Part shown: positions 15,913 to 23,933 of the stretch, one piece after another
Layout: each line of letters begins with the position of its first letter
Position numbering within the stretch: the first letter of the stretch is position 1
Assembly: GCA_051889215.1 (NCBI GenBank)
Contig: JBJFDC010000048.1
Coordinates: forward strand, 1 to 28,959
Direction: 5' to 3'
Source of the DNA: UMGS1470 sp051889215
GTDB taxonomy: Bacteria > Bacillota > Clostridia > Christensenellales > UBA1242
Length of the DNA stretch: 28,959 nt
Position numbers and translations under genes: made by a program
Notes under the pieces: generated by a model
Told to the model about the DNA's origin: nothing
What the model saw: only the letters and a program-made list of their open reading frames with translations
The model's database searches: none

Positions 15913-15954
15913 ATGAACCTTTTGCAGTGGGGACTCCATCAAAAGCATGAGAAT

Positions 15955-16452
15955 TCATAATTCAATATCCGAAAATATCAATCCAACCAAACACTTATTT
16001 TTGATTTGTGCATAACCATTTTCAATGAACCGAAAAATCTCTTTTTTTTCGTCAATTGACCCAATTTGCAACAACTTTTGTTGTTTGTCATAGAAGAGCT
16101 TGCCTTCCTCAAATTTCACATAACTTCCACAACCGCTTTCCATTTTTTCTTTTGTATCGAGACACAAAATAACATCTTTAAGTTTTTGCGGAATTATTAA
16201 ATCTGCAAAATGAAGTTTTTTCTCAACAATATCACCTTCGAACGCACAAACATTCTTTGTTTCACCGTCCACAATCAAACAAAAAAACCTATCCTGCAAA
16301 TAGACTGAATGGCTACCACTTCCATTTGCCGAACACAAATAAATTTCATCTTCATCTCGTTTTGCAAACACCTTGATTTTATGAAATTGTTTTTGCAGAT
16401 TTTCAGGCATTTCCTTTGCGCAAAAATTATATTTATGAAATTTCTGAACCAT
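15955..16452 (-). CDS. Unknown protein, 165 residues
   Basis: Not recognised. Soluble, mixed charge, rich in beta-type segments; six cysteines (for example FCAKE, LCSAN, ILCLD, SGCGS, KNKCLVG). It has a GSGSHSVY stretch near residue 50 but no catalytic motif I can name. The ATG at 16450-16452 follows AAAGGAGTATAC; that site lies at the stop of the truncated protease reading frame just upstream, so this gene is the next cistron after the decayed one. Open reading continues to 16488 without a ribosome site. Confidence 0.7.
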   Translation of the reverse strand: MVQKFHKYNFCAKEMPENLQKQFHKIKVFAKRDEDEIYLCSANGSGSHSVYLQDRFFCLIVDGETKNVCAFEGDIVEKKLHFADLIIPQKLKDVILCLDTKEKMESGCGSYVKFEEGKLFYDKQQKLLQIGSIDEKKEIFRFIENGYAQIKNKCLVGLIFSDIEL

Positions 16453-16462
16453 GTATACTCCT

Positions 16463-16725
16463 TTATTTGTAAGTGACAACATGTGCATTGGTTATAAGCA
16501 TTCCATCTCCAACAAAAACTGCTGTTCCAAAACTTTCTCCAACTTCTGTTGTTTCCGCTTTTATTTCCACAACACTCTTTAAGCTGTTTTTATAAACGCT
16601 TTTTGCATCGTTTTTTGTGCTAGGATATAAAAAAAGCACAAACCAAATATTGTGCTTATAAAAACAACTACAATAACACAAAGAAGACAAATTTGTGATT
16701 TGTTGAATTTTTGTAAATTTTTCAT
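16463..16725 (-). pseudogene. Remnant of a membrane-anchored trypsin-like (HtrA-type) serine protease
   Basis: The ATG at 16723-16725 opens a frame with a membrane anchor (MKNLQKFNKSQICLLCVIVV, then VFISTIFGLCFFYILAQK) that runs out after 48 codons. A second frame, shifted near a run of seven T and six A residues at about 16605-16640, continues with SVVEIKAETTEVGESFGTA and MLITNAHVVTYK, the start of a trypsin-like domain with the catalytic histidine in TNAHVV. It stops right there. The Asp and Ser parts of the triad are not found downstream. So the gene is frameshifted and cut short. A good promoter still stands in front. Confidence 0.75.
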
Positions 16726-16732
16726 TATGAAC

Positions 16733-16761
16733 TATATATCATAATTATCACAAGTTGTCAA
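16733..16761 (-). promoter_or_regulatory. Strong promoter ahead of the protease remnant and two unknown genes
   Basis: On the minus strand TTGACA (16756-16761), a 17-nt spacer and TATATA (16733-16738). Start would fall at about 16726, next to the ATG at 16725, giving an almost leaderless mRNA. Confidence 0.65.
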
Positions 16762-16795
16762 GAAAACATTTTTCACTCATTCACCACGAGATGTT

Positions 16796-18190
16796 TTATT
16801 TATCTTTTTGGATATGATTGATATAGGCGAGTGACACGGTGTCGAACTTGTTTTTTGAGTAAACTTTGTTGAATAACGCAAGTGCTTGAGGATATTTTTT
16901 GTCGTCGAAAAGTCGAACTGCTTCTTCAAATTGGTCTTTATAGAGGTTTATATTATATTTTTGGTCTTGGTCATAGGTGTCCAAAAGTTCAAACATGGCA
17001 AAACGCTTTTCGCCATTGAAAGAAAGCAAACCAATATAGCGATATGAATATGCTTTGTCATTTTTTATTGCGTTGAGGGTGCGTTTTGAAAAAATGACTT
17101 TTGTTCCATAAAGTTTGTTGACTTCTTGCATTTTGGAAGTGTAATTTACGTTGTCTGAAATTATTGTTGGCGATTTTCTTTGTTCGTCCCCCACAACCCC
17201 AAACACCACTTCTCCCGTATGAATCCCGATGCCAATATCAATGTTGAAGGGAACTTTTTCCAAAGAGTTTTTGATGTTGACTTCACGCACGATGTCTTTT
17301 GCGCAAAGCATTGCATTGTTTGCGTTTGAAAACACAGCCAAAACTCCGTCACCAAGATATTTGTCAACAAACCCTTGATGTTTTCTGATAATTGGAGTGA
17401 CAACCCCCAAATAGTCATTTATGAATTTGAAATTGTCTGTAAGAGACAATGTCTCACTTTTTAGCGTTGAATTTCTTATGTCGCAAAACATTGTTGTCAC
17501 TTCTTTTGTCACACTTCCGCCAAGTTCAAGTTCTGCAAAACTACGCTTGCCAAGATATTTGACAAATTGTTTTGGGACAACTTTTTCATATTCGTCGCTT
17601 GCAACCTTGATTAATTTATCTTTTTCGGCGAGTTTTTTGTCGATTTGACTGAGTCCTGTTGCAATTTCTGTAAATTCGCGACTGCCACCAACCTTGTATT
17701 TGATTTTATGTTCGCCCTTGTTTATATCATAGACAATGCCATTAATTTTTTTGATTGGCTTTGAAAGAATGCGAAACGAAACTGCAAGAAAAGCAATATA
17801 CAAAACTGCAAGAACTGCGATGAGAACATAGACCAAAGTGTAGTTTTGTCCAATTCCTGAAACTTGCCTAAAATTTACAACCGGCGCATATGAGATTGAA
17901 TTTATATTATATAGGACAACGACCAAAAATGCGAAAACTGCTGTCGCTGAAATTGTTGAGAAAAAAAGTTTTCTGGGAAAAGATAACTTTTTGACAAATC
18001 TAACAAATAAAATAAACCCCGTCACAACCCATAAAACGAAAAACACGAGAGCAACAATGCTTTGACGATTAAACGTGAAAGCGACTCCCCCACTTATGTT
18101 GACAATGGAAAGCAGTGCGGTAAAAAACACCCCCGCACCGACAAGAGCAATGACATTTATGATTAACAACACTTTTGTGCTTGTTTTCAT
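16796..18190 (-). CDS. Membrane-bound class III adenylate/guanylate cyclase
   Basis: A 464-residue receptor-like cyclase. Four membrane helices lie at about 7-27, 45-65, 76-95 and 118-138, then a HAMP-like linker (143-190), then the catalytic domain from about 230. Metal-binding aspartates are D237 (MFCDIRNST) and D281 (DKYLGDGVLAVF); K277 suits ATP selection, and D346 and N349 are present in SDNVNYTSK. The arginine usual in VNxAxR is a lysine here (K353), which could lower activity. After it comes a TPR-like tail (QFEEAVRLFDDKKYPQALALFNKVY). ATG at 18188-18190 with GGAG 11 nt upstream; a longer frame overlaps mtaB and is not used. Cyclases of this class are sparse in clostridia. Lies 40 nt after mtaB, same strand. 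Confidence 0.88.
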   Translation of the reverse strand: MKTSTKVLLIINVIALVGAGVFFTALLSIVNISGGVAFTFNRQSIVALVFFVLWVVTGFILFVRFVKKLSFPRKLFFSTISATAVFAFLVVVLYNINSISYAPVVNFRQVSGIGQNYTLVYVLIAVLAVLYIAFLAVSFRILSKPIKKINGIVYDINKGEHKIKYKVGGSREFTEIATGLSQIDKKLAEKDKLIKVASDEYEKVVPKQFVKYLGKRSFAELELGGSVTKEVTTMFCDIRNSTLKSETLSLTDNFKFINDYLGVVTPIIRKHQGFVDKYLGDGVLAVFSNANNAMLCAKDIVREVNIKNSLEKVPFNIDIGIGIHTGEVVFGVVGDEQRKSPTIISDNVNYTSKMQEVNKLYGTKVIFSKRTLNAIKNDKAYSYRYIGLLSFNGEKRFAMFELLDTYDQDQKYNINLYKDQFEEAVRLFDDKKYPQALALFNKVYSKNKFDTVSLAYINHIQKDK

Positions 18191-18230
18191 AAATATAATT
18201 TCTCCAATGCGAGAGTATTTATTCTTGTAT

Positions 18231-19481
18231 TTATGCTTTTTTACAAACTGCGACACCGTCCTCAATCCGTGTGATTTTAACCCGGAGCATTTGATTGCTC
18301 GAATATCCATCGTCAGGTATTTTGCAACGAATGTAGTTTTCTGTGTATCCCCAGGCATAGCCGCCGTCAACAGACTCGACGAGAAGCTGGTGTTTGCCGC
18401 GGCGCGATTTCTTTATATATTTTTCATGAAGTTTTGCTCCCACCGCCTGCAAAATTTCAACACGCTTGGATTTTTCAGAGTTTGGAATTTGGTCTCGCAT
18501 TCTGCTCGCGACAGTTCCCTCTCGTTTGGAATATGGGAACACATGAATTGATGCAAATCCAACTTTTTTGACAAATTTGACTGTCTCCCAGAACATCTCT
18601 TCTGTCTCTTGAGGAAATCCCACGATAATGTCAGTTGTGATTGCTGGGTTCTTTATGACACGTCGAAGCATTTTCACACGTTTATAAAACTGTTCAGCTG
18701 TGTAGTGCCGATTCATCTTTTTGAGAATGGCGTCACACCCACTTTGAAGTGACAAGTGAAAGTGTGGGCATAGATTGGATATCTCTTTGAGACTATTTAT
18801 GAAATCGTCATCAATGAGTGTGTTCTCGATTGAACCAAGTCGCACGCGATAGTTGTTGCTTTCAAGGTTTTTCAAAAGGATTGGCAATGCACGCTTTCCT
18901 TCAATCTTGTAGTCCGTGATATCAATTCCCGTGATAACAATCTCTTTTGCATGTTCAGATAGCGCTTGCGCCTCGTTCATGATTTCGACTATATCCCTCG
19001 ACCTGCTTCTCCCGCGAAGATATGGAATTATGCAGTATGAGCAAAAGTTGTTGCAGCCGTCTTGAATTTTGACATATGCACGAGTGTGAGAAGGTTCTGG
19101 AAAATAACATTCGTCATACTTTTCGTCAAGCGGCGTGACGATTGTGTCGCATAGGTCGAGTTCATCAATGAGAGCAAGTTTGTTCTTAACTCCAGATATC
19201 AATGTGACACCCTCAAGATTTCTAAACTGTTCAGAATTCTTTTGGCTTGCACACCCCGTTATTATGATTTTTGCATTTGGATTGAGTTTTCTGCACTTTG
19301 CAACCATTTGCCTGCTTTTTCGTTCCGCTTCATTTGTCACAGCACAAGTGTTTATGATGTATATATCCGCTGGCACAAAATCGTCAAAAACTTCATGCCC
19401 CAAGTTTTTTAGTGCAAGACGAAGAGAATCACTCTCATATGAATTAACTTTGCAACCAAGCGTTATAATTGATATTTTCAT
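18231..19481 (-). CDS. mtaB: tRNA (N6-threonylcarbamoyladenosine(37)-C2)-methylthiotransferase MtaB
   Basis: Radical-SAM enzyme that adds a methylthio group to t6A37 in ANN-reading tRNAs. The 416 residues include the N-terminal cluster cysteines C10, C46 and C77 (LGCKVN, NTCAVTNEAERKSRQ, TGCASQ), the radical-SAM triad C143, C147, C150 (DGCNNFCSYC), and a C-terminal TRAM-like domain. NTCAVTNEAERKSRQ marks MtaB rather than MiaB or RimO. ATG at 19479-19481; a longer frame to 19580 runs through a terminator and is rejected. There is no ribosome site upstream. In many Bacillota mtaB ends the dnaK cluster, as here. Confidence 0.94.
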   Translation of the reverse strand: MKISIITLGCKVNSYESDSLRLALKNLGHEVFDDFVPADIYIINTCAVTNEAERKSRQMVAKCRKLNPNAKIIITGCASQKNSEQFRNLEGVTLISGVKNKLALIDELDLCDTIVTPLDEKYDECYFPEPSHTRAYVKIQDGCNNFCSYCIIPYLRGRSRSRDIVEIMNEAQALSEHAKEIVITGIDITDYKIEGKRALPILLKNLESNNYRVRLGSIENTLIDDDFINSLKEISNLCPHFHLSLQSGCDAILKKMNRHYTAEQFYKRVKMLRRVIKNPAITTDIIVGFPQETEEMFWETVKFVKKVGFASIHVFPYSKREGTVASRMRDQIPNSEKSKRVEILQAVGAKLHEKYIKKSRRGKHQLLVESVDGGYAWGYTENYIRCKIPDDGYSSNQMLRVKITRIEDGVAVCKKA

Positions 19482-19487
19482 ATCAAA

Positions 19488-19516
19488 GATACTATCACAT
19501 TTCAACAATTTTCGCA
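19488..19516 (-). promoter_or_regulatory. Possible mtaB promoter giving a leaderless mRNA
   Basis: On the minus strand TTGCGA, 17 nt, TAGTAT, about 7 nt before the mtaB ATG and just past the rsmE terminator. Transcription would begin at or near the start codon. Confidence 0.35.
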
Positions 19517-19535
19517 ATAACAATAACCGCATAAA

Positions 19536-19563
19536 TGAAAAAAAGACCACAAAATATGGTCTT
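19536..19563 (-). terminator. Intrinsic terminator after rsmE
   Basis: Perfect stem AAGACCA / TGGTCTT (arms 19557-19563 and 19543-19549), 7-nt loop, then a run of U on the minus strand, directly after the rsmE stop. It ends the hrcA-grpE-dnaK-dnaJ-rsmE transcript. Confidence 0.75.
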
Positions 19564-19566
19564 GAT

Positions 19567-20286
19567 TTATTCGAGTTCACCCAAAAGCAGCATCACACAA
19601 GCGGCGGTGACAATAGATGCGGTTTCCGCGCGAAGAATACGCTTCCCCAAAGTTATTGATTTTGCATTTGAGTTTTGAAGTTTTTGAATTTCACTCGGAG
19701 AAAATCCTCCTTCACTGCCGACTATTATTGCAATCGATTCACCCCAAAATCCTTTCATCGTCTCGCGGAGTGATTTGCTCTCTTCGTGTTCATTGCAAAA
19801 GAGAATCAAGTCATAGTTTTGAAGTTTTTGCAACATCTGACCAAACTTGAGAGGATTTGCAACAGTCATTGGAATTGTTCTTCTGCATTGCTTGCATGCT
19901 TCTTTTGCAATTTTGTTATATCGCTCGGTCTTTGACTCTTGGCATTTGGCAATCGAAAAGTCGCTGTCAAATGGAACGAGCCGAGTGATGCCGAGTTCGC
20001 TGAGTTTTTGAATGATGAGGTCAAACTTGTCGCCCTTCACGCATGCCTGAAATACGGCGACATTTGCTTTTGAATCGGTCGCAACTTCTTTTGTGTTAAT
20101 GACATCGCAAATTGCTTGATTTGCCGAAATTTCAACAATTTTGCACTCATATTCTTTTGAGTTGCCACAAATTGCCAAAAAGCAATCTCCGACTTTCATT
20201 CTCAAAACTTTTGTCATGTGCAAAAATTGGTCGCCAGACACCACCAATTTTTGATTTTCAACAGCATCAACAAAAAACCTTCTCAT
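19567..20286 (-). CDS. rsmE: 16S rRNA (uracil(1498)-N3)-methyltransferase
   Basis: SPOUT-class methyltransferase acting on m3U1498 near the decoding centre. The 239-residue product has an N-terminal PUA-like part and the C-terminal knot with IIVGSEGGFSPSEI and LGKRILRAETASI, both diagnostic. The ATG overlaps the dnaJ stop as TGATG, with AGGAAAG upstream, so translation is coupled. prmA, which in Bacillus stands between dnaJ and this gene, is absent. Confidence 0.94.
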   Translation of the reverse strand: MRRFFVDAVENQKLVVSGDQFLHMTKVLRMKVGDCFLAICGNSKEYECKIVEISANQAICDVINTKEVATDSKANVAVFQACVKGDKFDLIIQKLSELGITRLVPFDSDFSIAKCQESKTERYNKIAKEACKQCRRTIPMTVANPLKFGQMLQKLQNYDLILFCNEHEESKSLRETMKGFWGESIAIIVGSEGGFSPSEIQKLQNSNAKSITLGKRILRAETASIVTAACVMLLLGELE

Positions 20287-21422
20287 CACTTTCCTGATTT
20301 ATCCAAAAAGTTTGAATAGCGAGGATAATTTGATTTTTCATCACTATCTGCAATTTGTTTTAACAATTCTTTTGTTCGTTTGTCAAGATTTTTTGGTGCC
20401 TCACCTTTGACTGTGACAATCAAATCGCCGTAGCCAGAAGATTTGAGCACTTTGACGCCCTTGTTTTTAATGCGATAAATTGTTCCTGATTGAGTGCATT
20501 CTTTGATATCAATCGTATATTTTCCTTCAAGAGTTGGGATATCAACCTTGCCGCCAAGAATGAGGCGTGAAAAAGGAAGATAGAGGTCAAAGTATAGGTC
20601 ATAGCCCTTTCTGACAAAAAGCTTGTGCGCAAGGACATTAACAACAATATGCAAATCGCCCGCAATCCCTTCGCGAACTGGAGCATTTCCCTCTCCTCGC
20701 ATGGTTATGATTTGTCCATTATCAATTCCCGCTGGAATATTGACTGAAACAATCTTGTTAACTTTTTGATAGCCCTTGCCACCACAAGTTGCACATTTTT
20801 CTTTAACAATTTTTCCCGTGCCGTTACACTTTTTGCAAATGCCTTGGGTTATCGTTCTGCCAAACAATGTGTTTTGTTGATATGTCACACTTCCAGTGCC
20901 GCCGCATTCAGAACAAACAGAATATTCCGTGCCCCCTTTCGCTCCAGTACCCTTGCAATCAGAGCATTTTTCATATTTTGAAATCTTTATATCTTTTTTT
21001 ACGCCAAAACAGGCCTCTTCAAAAGTAAGGTTAATTTGAACATCAATGTCGTCTCCACGTTCGGTTGTGTTTGTGCTTCTCGAGCCGCCACCAAACGCGC
21101 CAAAAAGGTCAGAAAAAATGTCTGAAAAACCACCGTCACCGCCTGACGAACTAAAATGAAAACCACCATTTTTGAAGAAATCAGAAAAGTCAGCACCACT
21201 GCCGTCAGCCGTGCCAAATTGATCATAATTTTGTCTTTTCTTCTCATCGCCCAAAACTTCATAGGCCTCGTTGACCTCTTTAAACTTTTCCGCTGCATCG
21301 GGATTGTCTTTGTTTAGGTCGGGGTGATATTTTTTTGCAAGTTTTCTATATGCGCTCTTAATCTCATCTTGACTTGCATTTTTTTCAACACCAAGTGTTG
21401 CATAGTAGTCTTTTTGTGCCAT
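20286..21422 (-). CDS. dnaJ: Chaperone protein DnaJ
   Basis: Co-chaperone that feeds unfolded substrates to DnaK and triggers its ATPase. The 378 residues show a J domain with HPD at 33-35, a Gly/Phe-rich linker (about 72-115), four zinc repeats (C153/C156, C170/C173, C196/C199, C210/C213, all CxxCxGxG-type) and the C-terminal substrate domains. ATG follows AAGGGAAACT. Fourth gene of the CIRCE-controlled operon. Confidence 0.98.
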   Translation of the reverse strand: MAQKDYYATLGVEKNASQDEIKSAYRKLAKKYHPDLNKDNPDAAEKFKEVNEAYEVLGDEKKRQNYDQFGTADGSGADFSDFFKNGGFHFSSSGGDGGFSDIFSDLFGAFGGGSRSTNTTERGDDIDVQINLTFEEACFGVKKDIKISKYEKCSDCKGTGAKGGTEYSVCSECGGTGSVTYQQNTLFGRTITQGICKKCNGTGKIVKEKCATCGGKGYQKVNKIVSVNIPAGIDNGQIITMRGEGNAPVREGIAGDLHIVVNVLAHKLFVRKGYDLYFDLYLPFSRLILGGKVDIPTLEGKYTIDIKECTQSGTIYRIKNKGVKVLKSSGYGDLIVTVKGEAPKNLDKRTKELLKQIADSDEKSNYPRYSNFLDKSGK

Positions 21423-21439
21423 AGTTTCCCTTTATTATG

Positions 21440-21478
21440 CATATGTGATGTCCCAAGAAGGGGCATCACCTGCATGAG
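21440..21478 (-). other. Intercistronic hairpin between dnaK and dnaJ
   Basis: On the minus strand TGATG-C-CCC / GGG-A-CATCA with a TTCTT loop, extended by ATGCA / TGCAT below. No U run follows, so it is not a normal terminator; it could protect or process the dnaK message and lower dnaJ output. Confidence 0.55.
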
Positions 21479-21486
21479 TTGTTTTG

Positions 21487-23316
21487 TTATTCGATGATTA
21501 CATCATCATCATTGTTTGTTGAAGAGCCATCTTTGCTTTCATTTGCTTGAGCATTTGCTTGAGCGTTTGCTTGAGCACTTTGATAGAGTTTTGTGACAAC
21601 TTCATTTGATGCCTTTGAGAATTCGTCCATTGCCGCACGAAGTTTTTCAATGTCATCAGTTTCAATGTCTTTCTTTGCTTTTTCGATTGCCTCTTCGAGT
21701 TTTTTCTTGTCGTCTTCAGTTATCTTGTCGCCATTATCTTTAAGCATTTTTTCAACTGCATAAATTGTTTGGTCTGCTTGGTTTTTGGTGTCAATCACTT
21801 CACGACGTTTTTTGTCAGCTTCTGCATTTGCTTCTGCTTCTTTAACTGCTTTTTCAATATCACTTTCTGAAAGGTTGGAAGAAGCAGTGATGGTTATGCT
21901 TTGCTCTTTGTTTGTTCCAAGGTCTTTTGCTGAAACATGAACAATTCCGTTTGCATCAATATCAAATGTAACTTCAATTTGAGGAACACCACGAGGTGCT
22001 GGTGGAATGTCGCTGAGTTGAAATCTTCCCAAAGTTTTGTTTTGAGCGGCAAATTCTCTTTCACCTTGAAGGACATGAATGTCAACTCCTGGTTGATTAT
22101 CTGCTGCTGTCGAGAAGATTTGTGATTTCTTTGTTGGGATTGTCGTGTTTCTTTCAATCAACTTTGTGAAAACTCCACCCAAAGTTTCAATTCCGAGTGA
22201 CAAAGGTGTGACATCAAGAAGAAGAACATCTTTAACCTCTCCGCCGAGAACACCTGCTTGAATTGCTGCACCAATAGCAACGCATTCGTCAGGGTTAATT
22301 CCTTTGAAAGGTTCTTTTCCTGTTTCTTTCTTAACCGCCTCAAATACTGCTGGAATTCTTGTTGAACCACCAACCATAACAACTTTTGAAATGTCTGAAT
22401 AGCCGAGTTTTGCATCTTTCATTGCTCTTTTTACACAAGCGATTGATTTTTCGACAAGATCAGATGTCATCATATCAAATTTTGCACGAGTGAGATCCAT
22501 TTCAAGGTGTTTTGGACCTGTTGCATCGGCTGTGATGAATGGAAGTGAAATTGTTGTTTTTGTTGATGCAGAAAGGTCAATTTTTGCTTTTTCTGCGGCT
22601 TCTTTGAGTCTTTGCATTGCGAGTTTATCGCTTGACAAATCAATTCCGTTTGACTTTTTGAATTCTTCAATCAACATATCAATGATTTTTTGGTCAAAGT
22701 CGTCTCCACCAAGATGTGTGTCACCATTTGTTGAAAGAACTTCAAAAACGCCATCACCAATTTCAAGAATTGACACATCAAATGTTCCACCTCCAAGGTC
22801 ATAAACCAAAATCTTTTGATTTGAGTTTTCACCTTTGTCAAGTCCATATGCAAGAGAAGCCGCTGTTGGTTCGTTGATAATTCTCAATACCTCAAGACCT
22901 GCAATTCTTCCTGCATCTTTTGTTGCTTGACGTTGACTGTCATTAAAGTATGCTGGAACAGTGATAACTGCTTGACTTACTTTTCCGCCAAGATAACTTT
23001 CAGCATCGGTTTTGAGTTTTGAAAGAATCATTGCTGAAACTTCTTGTGGAGTATACTCTTTTCCAGTTGCTGGAATTTTGACTTTGTGGTCTGTTCCCAT
23101 TTCTCTTTTGATTGACGAAATTGTGTTTTCATGGTTTGAAACCGCTTGACGTTTTGCAACTTGACCAACCAAGATTTCGCCATCTTTTGTGAAAGCAACA
23201 ACGCTTGGGGTTGTTCTGCTTCCCTCACTATTTGCAATGACAACAGGTTTTCCTCCTTCCATCACTGCAACACATGAATTTGTTGTTCCCAAATCAATAC
23301 CAATAATTTTTCCCAT
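21487..23316 (-). CDS. dnaK: Chaperone protein DnaK (Hsp70)
   Basis: ATP-driven chaperone. The 609-residue product starts MGKIIGIDLGTTNSC, has NEPTAASLAYG and YDLGGGTFDVSI in the ATPase domain, the DVTPLSLGIET linker and a helical lid. The tail ends NNDDDVIIE, close to the EEVD-like end of bacterial Hsp70. Before it there is a small AQAN repeat coded by three 12-bp units. ATG at 23314-23316 follows AGGAGG that overlaps the grpE stop; an extra eight upstream codons in frame are not used. Confidence 0.98.
   Translation of the reverse strand: MGKIIGIDLGTTNSCVAVMEGGKPVVIANSEGSRTTPSVVAFTKDGEILVGQVAKRQAVSNHENTISSIKREMGTDHKVKIPATGKEYTPQEVSAMILSKLKTDAESYLGGKVSQAVITVPAYFNDSQRQATKDAGRIAGLEVLRIINEPTAASLAYGLDKGENSNQKILVYDLGGGTFDVSILEIGDGVFEVLSTNGDTHLGGDDFDQKIIDMLIEEFKKSNGIDLSSDKLAMQRLKEAAEKAKIDLSASTKTTISLPFITADATGPKHLEMDLTRAKFDMMTSDLVEKSIACVKRAMKDAKLGYSDISKVVMVGGSTRIPAVFEAVKKETGKEPFKGINPDECVAIGAAIQAGVLGGEVKDVLLLDVTPLSLGIETLGGVFTKLIERNTTIPTKKSQIFSTAADNQPGVDIHVLQGEREFAAQNKTLGRFQLSDIPPAPRGVPQIEVTFDIDANGIVHVSAKDLGTNKEQSITITASSNLSESDIEKAVKEAEANAEADKKRREVIDTKNQADQTIYAVEKMLKDNGDKITEDDKKKLEEAIEKAKKDIETDDIEKLRAAMDEFSKASNEVVTKLYQSAQANAQANAQANESKDGSSTNNDDDVIIE
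21541..21576. repeat. 12-bp tandem repeat, three units, in the dnaK 3' end
   Basis: ATTTGCTTGAGC, ATTTGCTTGAGC, GTTTGCTTGAGC on the plus strand. It codes for AQAN repeats in the disordered tail of DnaK. Copy number could vary by slippage without breaking the frame. Confidence 0.8.
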
Positions 23317-23329
23317 AATAATATCCTCC

Positions 23330-23932
23330 TTATTTTTCAATCTTATTCACAACGACTTGTGCATAGCGAATAATTCTATTTTTTAATTTATAGCCAGATG
23401 TGACTTCTTCAATAACGATTCCGTCTTCCATCGAGTTATCATTTAGTGATGCGATTGCCATCGCAGTTTCTGGTGCAAAAGGTTTGCCTTTAAGTTCCAT
23501 TCTTTCAACACCCATGTTTTTCATTGATTCATTGAGCGAATTGAGCACCATTTTGAGTCCTTCGTTGGATTTTTCATCAGTGACCATTTTGAGTGCTTTT
23601 TCCAAAACATCAATCACTGGCAAGAAAACATTGAGTGCTTCAACTTTTCCATCGGTTCTGACGTTTTCCATTTGTTCTTGAGTTCTTTTTCTGTAGTTAT
23701 CAAAATCCGCTTGAATTTGACGAGCAAGCCCAAGATATTCTTCAGCGAGTTTTTTGTCCAAATTATCCTCATCGCATGAATTTTCTTTGCATGTGCATTT
23801 TTCGTGCTCATCTTGGCAACCACAATTATTGTTTGAACCGCTTTCGCAATCGCAAGAACATTTTTCGTCCTCGCATTCACAAGAGCATTTTTCGTCATTG
23901 GTTTGTGGTTCTTTTGTTTTATTTTTTTCCAT
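23330..23932 (-). CDS. grpE: Nucleotide exchange factor GrpE with a cysteine-rich N-terminal tail
   Basis: Releases ADP from DnaK and acts as a thermosensor. Residues about 58-200 are ordinary GrpE: a long helix (YLGLARQIQADFDNYRKRT) and the beta domain (ITSGYK-type end, here IEEVTSGYKLKNRIIRYAQV). The first 57 residues are unusual: cysteines at 16, 18, 20, 25, 27, 29, 37, 39, 46, 48 and 53, in CxCxC and CxC groups among acidic residues. GrpE tails are normally acidic and disordered without cysteine. The tail looks metallothionein-like and could bind metal or sense oxidation. ATG follows GGAGGG, 1 nt after the hrcA stop. Confidence 0.95.
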   Translation of the reverse strand: MEKNKTKEPQTNDEKCSCECEDEKCSCDCESGSNNNCGCQDEHEKCTCKENSCDEDNLDKKLAEEYLGLARQIQADFDNYRKRTQEQMENVRTDGKVEALNVFLPVIDVLEKALKMVTDEKSNEGLKMVLNSLNESMKNMGVERMELKGKPFAPETAMAIASLNDNSMEDGIVIEEVTSGYKLKNRIIRYAQVVVNKIEK

Positions 23933-23933
23933 T

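Noticed and set aside
18075..18551. Plus-strand 158-codon ORF across mtaB and the cyclase
   Set aside because: Overlaps two well-supported genes on the opposite strand and shows no protein family features.
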